From Bacilli bacterium (GTDB lineage Bacteria > Bacillota_I > Bacilli_A > RFN20 > CAG-826), in contig DAOKYO010000001.1 in NCBI GenBank assembly GCA_035326105.1, positions 310,001 through 374,000 on the forward strand: a stretch of DNA of 64,000 nt. The letters are read 5' to 3'. Below the pieces are notes generated by a model. The model saw only the letters and a program-made list of their open reading frames with translations. It did no database searches and had not been told where the DNA came from. Below, in pieces: positions 27,014 to 37,496 of this stretch. Within the stretch, counting starts at the first letter, position 1, and every line of letters starts with the position of its first letter. Both the position numbers and the translations under genes were made by a program.

Positions 27014-28265
27014 GATGACCAACTGCTTTAGCTTTTTTGGATATAGGTACCATATGGGTTTCACAATTAAGTTTAACGATTATCAGTATTAGTGGAACCC
27101 AGATTCTATTATCCAAAGAAAACATCAAAGGGAGTCTGATTGCTGCAATAAAGCCGAAAAAATCTATGTAGGTGTCTTAGAACATCGGGTTAACTCTTAG
27201 GAATTTAGAAAATTGTTTAAGGAAGAAAATTATAAACGCGTTGTTTCTGAATATAATGAATCGCACACGAAAATTTGTACGATTCGCGTGCGAAGTTAGT
27301 TAAACATCAAACCTATTCAGGTCATTCTAGGAATGTGGTAATTATTCAAAAAAAACAATGCAAACACACTGAACATATTCCAAATGGGAAATTGAAATAA
27401 ATGAATTTAGACGGAAGTTAAAACATAAATACAAGCGAATTACAAAAGCAAACAAACAAAAATGTTCGGGAGAAGACAAACCTTATTTAGGATATCGCTA
27501 ATTATTTAGTCAAAAACTAAAAAACCACGCGAATATGAAAAAGGCATCATTCCGATGAAAGTTATCAATCGCTTTGATAATAACCTCGACACACAAAGAA
27601 AGCAGTTGTGGAAGAAACTGCAAAACTTAAACGGCGTGGAATCACCTACTCGGTGAGAGAGGCTACTTGCAGAGACTTGATGCTTAAGTTCACGATGGCC
27701 CATGGTTTTATTGCTTAATTAGTCAGGATTGATGACGAGAAATTGTTTGAAGAATACTTCTTCGTTTCAAGTCTTACGCACATTTTGCCTAAAAAGAAGA
27801 TCGATATAATCAACTAAACTTGAAAGATTACTCTAGAATACGCACAACTCAAAAAACCTTCCATAGTGCTATTTCTCTTGAGAGCGGTGAAGGCCAGATA
27901 ACCAACGGAAAGAAAAAAGATTCTTCAGTTAAAATAAAGAAGACCAATTTAATGTATCGGCTAGTACCATTCAGAAAGTTCTTAAAGAGTTGAAGGAAGA
28001 GGAAAGGATACAGATCATTCCTATCTATATCGGCATTGTAAAGTAGGGGATATCCAGATAAACCTATTACGGTGGTCTTATGACCATTGAAGAAAAGGGA
28101 TTTATCTTGGAAAACCTAAAAGCCGTTGATAATCCTTATAATCTCAGCGACTTCGATTGGCATGACTCCCGTTATGTTCCGGATGTATCAACCAAATACT
28201 ATTATGACTTACTTCAATGTGAAAGAAGCTTGATGAAGCAGAAAAGAAAAGATTATATTGATTAG
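27014..28265 (+). other. decayed mobile-element DNA without intact genes
   Basis: About 1.25 kb with many short frames broken by stops. Readable pieces are an HTH-like stretch near 27950 (STIQKVLKELKEEERIQIIP, ending in TAG near 28045) and a 61-residue end piece at 28080-28265 (MTIEEKGFILENLKAVDNP, then YYYDLLQCERSLMKQK). They look like parts of phage or ICE replication or regulatory proteins, but I cannot name them. An imperfect hairpin lies at 27261-27293. Nothing here looks translated in full. Confidence 0.5.
27261..27293. repeat. 11-bp imperfect inverted repeat
   Basis: TCGCACACGAA at 27261-27271 pairs with TTCGCGTGCGA at 27283-27293 with one mismatch across an 11-base loop. No T-run follows, so it is not a classic terminator. 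It may be an attachment or operator site of the lost element. Confidence 0.4.
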
Positions 28266-28292
28266 CTAAACAAAGAAAGTAGGTAAAACGTT

Positions 28293-29783
28293 ATGCCTAG
28301 TATACCTAAAGTATTTCATACGCTTGAACACCGGGAGATGACGATTCAAGAATATGAGCACTATATTAGTGAGCATCCACAATGGTGCAACATTAAAGCT
28401 ATAATCTGCGTTGAATGTGGTGATGAAATAATTTATTGTAACGGGTTGCATAATACCTCTTTTTTCAAGCATATTCCTACTCATGAAGGACATAGTTATT
28501 GTTCCTTTTATCATGAAGGGCAAGAATCGAAAACATGCGAAGCTTTATTTAGAAAGAAATTATTCAGAGACAAGGACATATCTTTAAACTTTGAAATTAG
28601 ATATTTTGGCGACATATGGACTAGTTTGATAACAATCCCACCGTTGAAAAAAGAAGAGATAAAAAGCAATCAGCAAAACGACTCTTTGTTATCTGTTTCG
28701 ACTTCTTACCGGGGATCACTTTCATTACCAATCGACGAGGGCCATTTTAGTTCGGGTGAAATTAAACGAATTAGTCTAGAAGGGTTTCCTAATTCTGCGC
28801 GCATTTCTATTACCGGGAATGGAAACTCCCACAATATCTCATATGATTTTGAGTGCTTTCGTCCGGATTTTCAGATATATTCAAATCTGATTCTCCAAGA
28901 ATATTTTTCCGAAACAACTGGTGATCATAGTCTAAAAAACATCAAATCGTTCGCGTGCAAAAGAGTGAGCGGAAAAGTATACCTCGGGAAACATTATTTA
29001 GTATTCGCTTATGAAAACTGTTTCAATTTATCCGAAAGCGAAGCTACGGTTAGAAGAATCATTTTCAACAAGCAATTGAATGCTGATTATCAAGTATATT
29101 ACGCATTTGATATTGTTTTTCATAGGCTAACAAATAGCACAGAAAAATTTTGCTCATCAAGGAATTGTACATTAGTAGAAAAGAACAATGCAGTGATTAT
29201 TTGGCCCCCAGTCAATTCGGTTGGCAATTATAAATATTACAAAAAAGATAAAACAAATATGTTTATGGCTTTTGAGAATAATTCTCGAGTAATCGATTTA
29301 TATTCGCATTCAACTGACATGCTTTGGTTTAAAATCAATAACGATAACGTTGATTCGTTTTATGTGACGCAGCAGACAAAGAAGCCTGAGCAAAAGTCTG
29401 CATCTAGTATTGTCTATTTAGAAAGCAATAATGCTACAGATGATAGTGGAAAAAATTATTTATTTGAAAATGGAGTATTGAAAAAAAGAGTCGATAGTAT
29501 TGCCTCTTTAAAGCCAAAACAGGAAGTCATTGTTATTCAAGATAGATTGAACAGAATGGTTTATTCTGCACCGCAAAGGCAAACGCCTGTATTAGATCAA
29601 AACGAGTTATTAAATATCACTAGATATTCAAGGCCATATTCACAACTGACAGATAATGAATATCTCATCTTATATAAAAAATACAAAGAGAACCAATTAA
29701 TTGTTGAATATCTGGGAATGTGTCTTCGACAAAAAAAAATCAAAAAGCTTGCTAAACGGTGGCTTATGGAGGAGGGATTATGA
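28293..29783 (+). CDS. zinc-knuckle protein, first gene of the DruE-like operon
   Basis: 496 residues. Near the N-terminus is a cysteine/histidine cluster (C39-V-E-C42, C49, FFKH60, then C70-S-F-Y-H74) like the zinc site at the start of CoiA-like and related DNA-end proteins. The rest is mainly beta strands (about 110-330), with a C-terminal helical part from 430. I do not recognise the family beyond that. The start at 28293 (ATG) is the only plausible one. It ends ATGA with the next gene (29780), so the operon is tightly coupled. It could recognise foreign DNA for the helicase at the end of the operon; this is inference. Confidence 0.65.
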   Translation: MPSIPKVFHTLEHREMTIQEYEHYISEHPQWCNIKAIICVECGDEIIYCNGLHNTSFFKHIPTHEGHSYCSFYHEGQESKTCEALFRKKLFRDKDISLNFEIRYFGDIWTSLITIPPLKKEEIKSNQQNDSLLSVSTSYRGSLSLPIDEGHFSSGEIKRISLEGFPNSARISITGNGNSHNISYDFECFRPDFQIYSNLILQEYFSETTGDHSLKNIKSFACKRVSGKVYLGKHYLVFAYENCFNLSESEATVRRIIFNKQLNADYQVYYAFDIVFHRLTNSTEKFCSSRNCTLVEKNNAVIIWPPVNSVGNYKYYKKDKTNMFMAFENNSRVIDLYSHSTDMLWFKINNDNVDSFYVTQQTKKPEQKSASSIVYLESNNATDDSGKNYLFENGVLKKRVDSIASLKPKQEVIVIQDRLNRMVYSAPQRQTPVLDQNELLNITRYSRPYSQLTDNEYLILYKKYKENQLIVEYLGMCLRQKKIKKLAKRWLMEEGL

Positions 29784-31339
29784 AAACGAGTTTATTAGAT
29801 TTAACAGAGGAAGAATTAAAGACATTCTTAACTTATGGAATTCCTAAAAATTTCCTGAGGAGTCTTTATGTTAAAATTTCTAAACTTGCAGAAAAACTTA
29901 AAGGGTTTCGCTCCCAGAAAGCCCCTCATGAAATGCTTGTTAACACATCGTGCCATTTAATAAAGCGCGACAAGGACGCCATTCTTCTTAAGGAACTTGC
30001 AAGGTTTTACGATAATTACTTAGCTAATATGAATCTTAAAAAGCAGTCACTGATAGAAGATGGATACAGTGAATCCATGGCTTCTTCTATTGTAGTGAAT
30101 GAATCATTGAATGAGGACTTTAGACCATTGTTTTATCGTCTTGAAAATATTGATGAAAAGGCCCAAAAAGAAATATCAGAAAATATTAATCTTCTCTCTT
30201 TAATAAAAAAGGAAAATACAAATAACAGCAAAGAGATTACGGAATACATAGATAAAAAGAACGAAAAAATAAATGACGACATGCAAGCTATTAATCGCAG
30301 ACTTGGCGAAATTTCTGAAAAACTCGCCGAGATAAAAGGTCAAGTAAATAAAAACTTAGAATGGCAAGATAAAAATGCCAAGCTCATACAGGCAAACGCA
30401 GATAATTTAGTGGATAAAGAATATGTCGATTCAAAGATATATGAGCAAAAGAAATGTTTAAAAAAGGAAATTGAAATGAAGCTTGAAAATGTAGACAAGC
30501 CTCAATCAATCTCTGAATTAAAAGACAAAATTTTAAGACTAGAAAGCCAGATGAATCTTTCAAAAACAGCTCGCTCAAAAGATGGATTTAAGATCTCAAA
30601 AGTCACTCACGATGATTATGATGTGATGGATGATGACGAGTATATCGATGAAGATATTGGGGACGTTATTGAGAAAATCGCCACAGGAGACAAACTTAAT
30701 ATCTTTAGAGAATATTTAAAAGAAGCCATTTATTCAAATAAACCCGTTCTTGTAGCTTCTAAAAATTCCGATTCAATTGCTTCTGTAATCTCATCAATTG
30801 TGAGTGGTGGAAATTACTGTGCTGTAACAGCAGGTGAATATTGTGACATTGATGTTCTAATAGCTAAGATAAATACGATAAAAGTTAGCGGAATAACCCC
30901 GGTATTCTTAATAAAAAACGTTATTGGCGTTGTCGACTCTTATCATTCATGGCTAACTAGCATTAGAACGGAAGAACCAGACTGCAAATTTATCTTTGAA
31001 ATAGAATATGAAAACGAGTTGAAGTTTCTGCCTGAAGAGACCATAGATGATTTTATTTTTTATTCCGGAAAAATGAATTCATCCTATATTGAATATCGCT
31101 ATGTTCATCCTATTAAAGAAAGACAAAGAATTAATAACAACGAATTTGCAAATAACCTTGAGTTATTAGAAATAAATATCGAGGATAAAACCCTAGCAAA
31201 TGTCAAATTCTACGGGCTATTAGCTTATTCTCTAATTCCATTTAAGGCAATTCACGATGGAATAAGCAAAGAAGACTTGGTTAATAAAATAATTGATCCA
31301 AAACTTAGAAGCGCATGTGAGGTGTGCCTCGATGATTAA
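29780..31339 (+). CDS. coiled-coil protein with a degenerate AAA-like domain
   Basis: About 519 residues from the ATG at 29780, placed 5 bases after GGAGGAGGG; the GTG at 29759 is too early. The order is an N-terminal helical part (1-110), a long coiled coil (about 110-265, with heptads rich in K, E, I and L), an acidic patch (DDDEYIDEDIGD), then a C-terminal domain. In that domain PVLVASKNSDSIASVISSIVSGG sits where AAA proteins have a P-loop, but the G-K-T/S is absent. PVFLIKNVIGVV sits where Walker B would be and also lacks the acidic pair. It is thus probably a non-catalytic scaffold. The family is unknown to me. Confidence 0.6.
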   Translation: MKTSLLDLTEEELKTFLTYGIPKNFLRSLYVKISKLAEKLKGFRSQKAPHEMLVNTSCHLIKRDKDAILLKELARFYDNYLANMNLKKQSLIEDGYSESMASSIVVNESLNEDFRPLFYRLENIDEKAQKEISENINLLSLIKKENTNNSKEITEYIDKKNEKINDDMQAINRRLGEISEKLAEIKGQVNKNLEWQDKNAKLIQANADNLVDKEYVDSKIYEQKKCLKKEIEMKLENVDKPQSISELKDKILRLESQMNLSKTARSKDGFKISKVTHDDYDVMDDDEYIDEDIGDVIEKIATGDKLNIFREYLKEAIYSNKPVLVASKNSDSIASVISSIVSGGNYCAVTAGEYCDIDVLIAKINTIKVSGITPVFLIKNVIGVVDSYHSWLTSIRTEEPDCKFIFEIEYENELKFLPEETIDDFIFYSGKMNSSYIEYRYVHPIKERQRINNNEFANNLELLEINIEDKTLANVKFYGLLAYSLIPFKAIHDGISKEDLVNKIIDPKLRSACEVCLDD

Positions 31340-32354
31340 TAATTCTTCTTTAAAAGATTTATTCGGAACGATTTCGAAAGACCTGCTGATTGACCCTTTT
31401 ACGGGTGAATCAGAAGATAATTTTCATAAGAGACTAGTCTATTCAGCAATTGCAAAATGGATAATACAGCTTTTTGCAGATCGTGATTTTGAAGAAGACT
31501 GTACAATTCGAGTGTCTAAATCCCATGTTACAATTTCCGCAAAAAATGTTTTGGAGGCATACATAAAAATTGAACCGCAACTAAAAGATTATTTTTCAAA
31601 TGAAGATGAATTTGTTGGAAAAGTTGAGTCTATATATCTAAATTTAGGTTACATTAAATCAGGTTTTTATTCGTTTAAATATCCAACAACAAAACAAACA
31701 GTAGTGATTGGAGAAAAAACATTGATTATTAATTTAGATACTAGCGTTAAAAGGATGATTGGCTTAGGAATTTGGAGAAAGCCGAAAGAAACAGATTTAT
31801 CTTTAAATGAGTTTTTGATGATTCAATATGATTCAATTACATATTTCGAAGGAATGCTAAAGAATCTGAAGTTCGATTATTTTAATGAAAACAGCAAAAT
31901 TGAAATCTACAATATTGAAAAGAACAGATGGGATTTCTTCAATGATAAACAAGCATATAAATATCCTTATTCAATCTTGAAAATCGATAATGGTTTAGAT
32001 TACCAAATTTTAAAGATTGTAGATCATAAACCGTATGTCTCTTCACTGCCAGCAATATATTCAAAAACTGAGAAAGACGATAATTTTATAAGAGAAATTT
32101 GGAGAATAATATTGGGCCTTTGTGGCTATTGTGAGAACTCTGCCTTGTGCACGATAGAAAAATATTGTGATGATGCGATAAAGATTTCGTTAGGTGGGTA
32201 CGTTTTGCCTTTTAATGAGTTTGCGCTTTTTAAAACAATGTGTTGGCCATTAAATGATTGCAATGAAATCAATGAGTTTGTTACTTATGAATATATGAGA
32301 AAGCCAATTAAAGCGCTATTAAATCATTTGTCGATAGGAATAATGGAGGACTAA
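31332..32354 (+). CDS. unknown 340-aa protein of the DruE-like operon
   Basis: The start at 31332 follows a GAGGTG site and overlaps the end of the previous gene by 8 bases. The protein has about 340 residues with no recognised motif: an N-terminal helical part (RLVYSAIAKWIIQLFADRDFEED) and a mixed alpha/beta body with many aromatic residues, plus a C-terminal block with several cysteines (LCGYCENSALCTIEKYC). Those cysteines are not in a regular zinc pattern. It is probably a structural partner of the 1711-aa helicase, whose ATG follows 6 bases after this stop. Confidence 0.6.
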   Translation: MINNSSLKDLFGTISKDLLIDPFTGESEDNFHKRLVYSAIAKWIIQLFADRDFEEDCTIRVSKSHVTISAKNVLEAYIKIEPQLKDYFSNEDEFVGKVESIYLNLGYIKSGFYSFKYPTTKQTVVIGEKTLIINLDTSVKRMIGLGIWRKPKETDLSLNEFLMIQYDSITYFEGMLKNLKFDYFNENSKIEIYNIEKNRWDFFNDKQAYKYPYSILKIDNGLDYQILKIVDHKPYVSSLPAIYSKTEKDDNFIREIWRIILGLCGYCENSALCTIEKYCDDAIKISLGGYVLPFNEFALFKTMCWPLNDCNEINEFVTYEYMRKPIKALLNHLSIGIMED

Positions 32355-32360
32355 GCGGAT

Positions 32361-35300
32361 ATGAAGAACGTTTTAAGCATAAGAAAAACTCATGATTTGA
32401 TGAAAGATCGTTTTGTCGATTACATTACAAGCCAGTATTTTGGCGAAAATCAACTATTGTTAAATTCTGCAGATGAGCTTTTAAGAAACAACACCAATCT
32501 CTTTCAGAAACCGTTTATCGAATCAACCCCATCATATAAGAAAGTAAAAGATGGTATAAAGAATTCCAATATTGATGAAAAGGTTAAAAAATTTTTCTTA
32601 GCATTAATTGATAAGAAACTTGGAGTCTTTGAAACTCCTTTTAAACATCAGGTTGATTCTTTGGAACAATTTGTTGAGGGAAGAAATTTGTTCGTGGCAA
32701 CAGGAACTGGATCAGGTAAAACTGAATGTTTTATGTGGCCAATAATTTATAAATTGGTAAACGAAGCTATAAATGCGCCAAAGACATGGGAAACGAGAGG
32801 CGTTAGAACAATTGTTATTTACCCGATGAACGCCTTGGTTTCTGATCAAATCGCAAGGCTTAGATCTATTATCGGTGATCAGAAAAATGAGTTTGTAAAG
32901 TTTTTAAATGCATTTGCCCCTAATGAACGAAGACCACAATTTGGCATGTACACTGGTAGAACGCCATATTCCGGGAATGGTATTTCAAAGAAAAACAACA
33001 AAGAAATCGCCGATTCCTATGAAAAGAGCTATTTAATCGAGGATGCTTTAACCGAGGAAGAAAAAGTTGAGAAAGAAAAAGATATTGAAGGGTTAAAGAG
33101 AATAAATAAATATCCTTCTATAAATATGAAAACCTTTGTCAACGCTTTAAGAAGCGATACACCTGGAGATTATGATTCTTCAAATGATGCTGAACTAATG
33201 CTTCGATACGAAATGCAAAGACATTGTCCAGACATTTTGATTACAAACTATTCTATGCTTGAATATATGCTTGTTAGGAAAGTTGAAAGTAATATTTGGT
33301 ATAGCACAATTAATTGGCTAAATCAGAGCAAAGACAACAAAATCCTCATCGTCATTGATGAAGCTCATATGTATTCTGGCGCGAGTGGTGGCGAGGTTGC
33401 TTTCTTGATTAGAAGATTACTCTCTAAACTTGGAATAAATAATGATAGAATTCAGTTCATCATGACAAGCGCCAGTATGCCACACGGCAGTGAAGAGGAT
33501 ATGGTTTATATTCGAAATTTTGTTGAGGCAATCTCTACTTGCAGGGATGACACTTTTGAGTATAACTTTGGTGAAACTGAAGATGTTGTTTTAAACAATC
33601 CAATAAAATTCGACGTTAAAGCGTTAGCAGATCTTGCCTTGAAAAATGATGTTTTATCTGATGAAACTATTGCTCAGAATATAAGAATATTTGCCAAAGA
33701 AATATTTGGCGAAGAAATAAAAAACAATGAGCAGTTATGGTTATACAAAAACATTTCAAGATATGAGCCCTTTGTAAAATTGCTCAATTTATGTAAGGGC
33801 AACGCAGTTTCATATAATGAAATGCAGGATGAGACCATCGGACAACTTGATGAGCAAGGCAATAAAGCATTTGAAAATTTACTTCTTTTAGCACCTCTAG
33901 CAAAAGATGACGGAGGAAATGTTTTATTCCCGGCTCGGATTCATTTGTTCTTTAGAGGATTGAACGGAATATATGCTTGCTTGAATCCGGAATGTCACCA
34001 CCCACATGCAGGAGACGATGTTAAAATCGGGGCGCTTTTCACAAGAGAGAAAGAGCAATGCCCATATTGTCATTCAAAAGTTTTTGAATTAATTAATGAT
34101 AGGCGTTGTGGCGCCTTATTTATCAAAACATTTATTCATAAAGACGCAATAAATGCAATCGAAGTGAACTGCTGGCCCAGAAAAGGGATAGATGAGAAAG
34201 AAGAATTAATGGAATGTCCCTTGTTTATTCTGCCTCCAAATTATGATTTGGAATCTAGGCCTAAAAACACAGAGCTAGCTTACTTTGACTTTATGTCTGG
34301 AAAACTATATTCAAGGAACATCAATAAGAAGACATGCATCCGAGTGTTGAAAAGCAGTGTATTTGATACGGATGAGGTTCATTTCGAAGCATGTCCTAAA
34401 TGTGGAAAAAGATTCAAATTCATTGGTCTATCAGACTTTAAAGTTAAGGGCAATCTTCCTTTTTACAGCATCATAAAAGCTCAGTTTGATGCTCAGCCAA
34501 TGACGAAAGAACCATCAAAATTTCTTCCCAATGGCGGTAAAAAAGTATTGTTATTTTCAGACTCAAGACAATCTGCCGCAATTTTAGCAAGAGACCTCAC
34601 TAAACTATCGGATGCTGATGCATTTAAAAAAGCAATTTACCTTGCTATGGGAAAAGTGTATTCATCGGTAGAAAGCAATGAACTGCCAATGAATTATCTA
34701 TATCCTGCTTTTGTTGAAACATCTATTGAAAACAAATTACGATTCTTCTACGGAAAAGAATTAGATAAATTCGAAGAAGATAAAAAGAGATTGGCCAGAT
34801 TGCTAGAGAGAAATAAGCGACTAAACCGTAAAAATGATTACTCTAGGATGCAAAGCGAATTAAATACGCCCTGCGCGATGTACCAGGCTGATTTAATCGA
34901 ACTTTTTTGCAGTCCGACAATTAGTTTCCACAATCTAGGCTTAGGATATATCGCTCCATTAAAAGAAAAGCTTGAAGATGCTTTGTTGGATATTGATGAG
35001 CCCAGATTAACCGAAGATGAGTTCATCAAAATTTTCTTATCATTTATCTGTCAAGCTTTTACGGATTCCTTTGCCTTTGATAATACAGTTCCTGAAAACA
35101 TAAGAAAAGAAGTGAAGTATATTAAAGGAAATCGTTATGGCTTTAACAAATACGATTCTTATATCAATGAGAAAATTAAAGAAAAATATCCGTTAAGTTA
35201 TTCGAAAATATATGACGCAATCGTGCAAAACTTTTTTCGCAAAGAAGATGAGTATTATTTTTTAAATCTACAGACCGCGAAGATTGTTTTAACGGATGCT

Positions 35301-37496
35301 GATTATGCTAAGTGGGTTCGTTGCAAGAGATGTGAATCAATTCATCCATTTTCAATTGAAAATCGTTGCTCTATTTGCGGCTCTAGCAACATAGAAGAGA
35401 GAAACGTTAAGGATCTAAAGCAAATTGATTATTGGAGAAAACCCATTGTTAGTGAAGAAATAATAAAATCATTAAACACCGAAGAACACACTGCTCAATT
35501 GTCTTATAAAGATCAGAAAATCGAGACTTGGGCTAAAACCGAAGACTACGAGATGCGTTTCCAAGATATTAATGTAGAAAAGGAAAATGCCAATCCTATT
35601 GATATTTTAAGTTGCACAACAACCATGGAAGTTGGTATTGATATTGGATCTTTAACTGCTATAGGCTTGAGAAATGTCCCTCCTTTAAGAGAAAATTATC
35701 AACAAAGGGCGGGCCGAGCCGGTAGAAGAGGAACCTCTTTGTCAACGATTTCAGTATATGCACAAGGCGGCCCCCATGACACTTATTACTTCAACAATCC
35801 AGAAAAGATCATTAAAGGAAAGCCGAGAAAACCCTGGATTGATATTAAGAGCGAAAAAATTATCTGCAGACATTTCAATCTGGTCGTCTTTACCAGGTTC
35901 TTTGATACAAGGGTGGATTCATTATATGATTGCACGACTAAAGATTTTGTGTCTCAAATTTCAATATTTGAAGAGTTTGTCAATAGAATAATCTTCACCG
36001 AGGAAGAAATTGATGTTTTGTTTGTCAAACATGAGACAGACGCCTTCAAGACGAAACTTCTCAAAGATATTGATAATTTTGTTAATGCTTTTGATGGTGA
36101 TGATAAGAAGAAACTGTTTGATGATTTATTTACAACAGGTATTTTACCAACATATTCATTCCCGTTAGACGTCGTCGAATTTAATATTGAAGGGTTTGAC
36201 GGATCAACAAAATTATCTCCTCAAAGAGGAATTGACATTGCCTTAAGTGAATATGCTCCAGGGAGGACCATAGTGGTGGATAAGAAGACTTATAAATCCG
36301 GTGGCATTTATTCGCCAATGATACGTAAAGACATTGAGAATTTTTATAAACCGGCACTGCCTTATTTCAAAGAAGAAAACGGTTTTTATAGACATGTTTA
36401 TATGTGTAAAAACCCTTTGTGTGGCTGGTTTGGAAAAACAATGCCACAAAACAACGTCTGTCCGTTCTGTGGAAAACAACTTGAGGAAGATTCGGAAAGA
36501 AACGTTATCAGACCGTGGGGGTTTGCACCTATTAATGCAAAAGAAATTTCAGAAAGCGAATTAGACTCTGAACTCACTTATACGGATGAACCTTGTTACT
36601 CAGCCACCCCATCAATTGATTTGAAAGAAACAAAATATCCGAACTTAAGGATTTGTAATAGAACTAACGAAGAAGTAATTATCCTAAATAAAGGAAACTA
36701 TTCTGAAGGTTTTGATATTTGTAGAGATTGTGGAGCAGCGCAACCTCATAATGATAAATCATTAAAGGAAAATGGTATTGGTGCGCCTTTTACATACAAA
36801 GGATCAAGAGTTACATGCAGTCATAGAAACACAGAAGAAGGTGTCTTTTTAGGGACAAGTTTTCGAACAGACATGTTTTTCATGCAAATTTATATTGATG
36901 TAAACAAAATTACAGATGATGATTTGATTTTGAAATCAGCCGCAATTACTTTATACGAAACAATGAAGTTGTCCGCTAGTAGAATACTTGATATTTCTTA
37001 TAACGACTTAGCGATAGGAACTAGAACTAGAAGTGATGGAACTAGCAAGTTTGTTGATATTTATTTCTATGATAGCTTGTCAAGCGGTGCTGGATATTCA
37101 ACTCAAATCGAAGCAAATCTTGATGAAATATTTAAAGACTCTGCAGAAGTTTTAATGAATGATGACAATCAAGATATATGTAATTTCTGGAATCAGAGAT
37201 TACAGCATTTCTTTAATAAAAAGGTTGCTTTAGATTTGCTAACTTGGATTACTAAATCAAAATTACATGAAGACTTCTCTACAACCGAAACTGAGAATAT
37301 TTGTGTTCCGTTGACAAATATTTTGAGTAACGAAAATGTTGGAACCTGGTCCATAGCTGACGACATGTTGACTATATCAGGCAATAAATTCAAGATTTCA
37401 CACGCGTTCTTAAGAAAGAAAACACAAGGATATAGTGATTTCGAAATCACATATTCGTTGCCTAATGTCATTGAGCAAATAAAGAGGATTATTTAG
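32361..37496 (+). CDS. DruE-like large DEAH helicase with DUF1998 domain
   Basis: 1711 residues. The SF2 helicase core has Walker A TGTGSGKT at 114-121, VIYPMNALVSDQ, DEAH at 333-336, and S-A-S-M-P. The second lobe ends with LLFSDSRQSAAIL and the motif VI block QQRAGRAGRRG at 1114-1124. A 550-residue insert between lobes holds several zinc knuckles (C-x-x-C pairs near 540-565, 690 and 990). The C-terminal part has CGWFGK/CPFCGKQL, CRDCGA, and the DUF1998/MZB signature SSGAGY at 1574-1579. Size, order and DUF1998 fit DruE, the hallmark of Druantia defence, more than DrmA or DrmB of DISARM. The three upstream genes do not match any Druantia subtype that I know, so this is either a divergent form or a new one. 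It is the last gene of the operon. Confidence 0.82.
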   Translation: MKNVLSIRKTHDLMKDRFVDYITSQYFGENQLLLNSADELLRNNTNLFQKPFIESTPSYKKVKDGIKNSNIDEKVKKFFLALIDKKLGVFETPFKHQVDSLEQFVEGRNLFVATGTGSGKTECFMWPIIYKLVNEAINAPKTWETRGVRTIVIYPMNALVSDQIARLRSIIGDQKNEFVKFLNAFAPNERRPQFGMYTGRTPYSGNGISKKNNKEIADSYEKSYLIEDALTEEEKVEKEKDIEGLKRINKYPSINMKTFVNALRSDTPGDYDSSNDAELMLRYEMQRHCPDILITNYSMLEYMLVRKVESNIWYSTINWLNQSKDNKILIVIDEAHMYSGASGGEVAFLIRRLLSKLGINNDRIQFIMTSASMPHGSEEDMVYIRNFVEAISTCRDDTFEYNFGETEDVVLNNPIKFDVKALADLALKNDVLSDETIAQNIRIFAKEIFGEEIKNNEQLWLYKNISRYEPFVKLLNLCKGNAVSYNEMQDETIGQLDEQGNKAFENLLLLAPLAKDDGGNVLFPARIHLFFRGLNGIYACLNPECHHPHAGDDVKIGALFTREKEQCPYCHSKVFELINDRRCGALFIKTFIHKDAINAIEVNCWPRKGIDEKEELMECPLFILPPNYDLESRPKNTELAYFDFMSGKLYSRNINKKTCIRVLKSSVFDTDEVHFEACPKCGKRFKFIGLSDFKVKGNLPFYSIIKAQFDAQPMTKEPSKFLPNGGKKVLLFSDSRQSAAILARDLTKLSDADAFKKAIYLAMGKVYSSVESNELPMNYLYPAFVETSIENKLRFFYGKELDKFEEDKKRLARLLERNKRLNRKNDYSRMQSELNTPCAMYQADLIELFCSPTISFHNLGLGYIAPLKEKLEDALLDIDEPRLTEDEFIKIFLSFICQAFTDSFAFDNTVPENIRKEVKYIKGNRYGFNKYDSYINEKIKEKYPLSYSKIYDAIVQNFFRKEDEYYFLNLQTAKIVLTDADYAKWVRCKRCESIHPFSIENRCSICGSSNIEERNVKDLKQIDYWRKPIVSEEIIKSLNTEEHTAQLSYKDQKIETWAKTEDYEMRFQDINVEKENANPIDILSCTTTMEVGIDIGSLTAIGLRNVPPLRENYQQRAGRAGRRGTSLSTISVYAQGGPHDTYYFNNPEKIIKGKPRKPWIDIKSEKIICRHFNLVVFTRFFDTRVDSLYDCTTKDFVSQISIFEEFVNRIIFTEEEIDVLFVKHETDAFKTKLLKDIDNFVNAFDGDDKKKLFDDLFTTGILPTYSFPLDVVEFNIEGFDGSTKLSPQRGIDIALSEYAPGRTIVVDKKTYKSGGIYSPMIRKDIENFYKPALPYFKEENGFYRHVYMCKNPLCGWFGKTMPQNNVCPFCGKQLEEDSERNVIRPWGFAPINAKEISESELDSELTYTDEPCYSATPSIDLKETKYPNLRICNRTNEEVIILNKGNYSEGFDICRDCGAAQPHNDKSLKENGIGAPFTYKGSRVTCSHRNTEEGVFLGTSFRTDMFFMQIYIDVNKITDDDLILKSAAITLYETMKLSASRILDISYNDLAIGTRTRSDGTSKFVDIYFYDSLSSGAGYSTQIEANLDEIFKDSAEVLMNDDNQDICNFWNQRLQHFFNKKVALDLLTWITKSKLHEDFSTTETENICVPLTNILSNENVGTWSIADDMLTISGNKFKISHAFLRKKTQGYSDFEITYSLPNVIEQIKRII

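Noticed and set aside
32361..37496. DISARM helicase (DrmA or DrmB)
   Set aside because: The protein is much larger, has a DruE-like order, and no DISARM methyltransferase or PLD protein is near. A profile search would decide.
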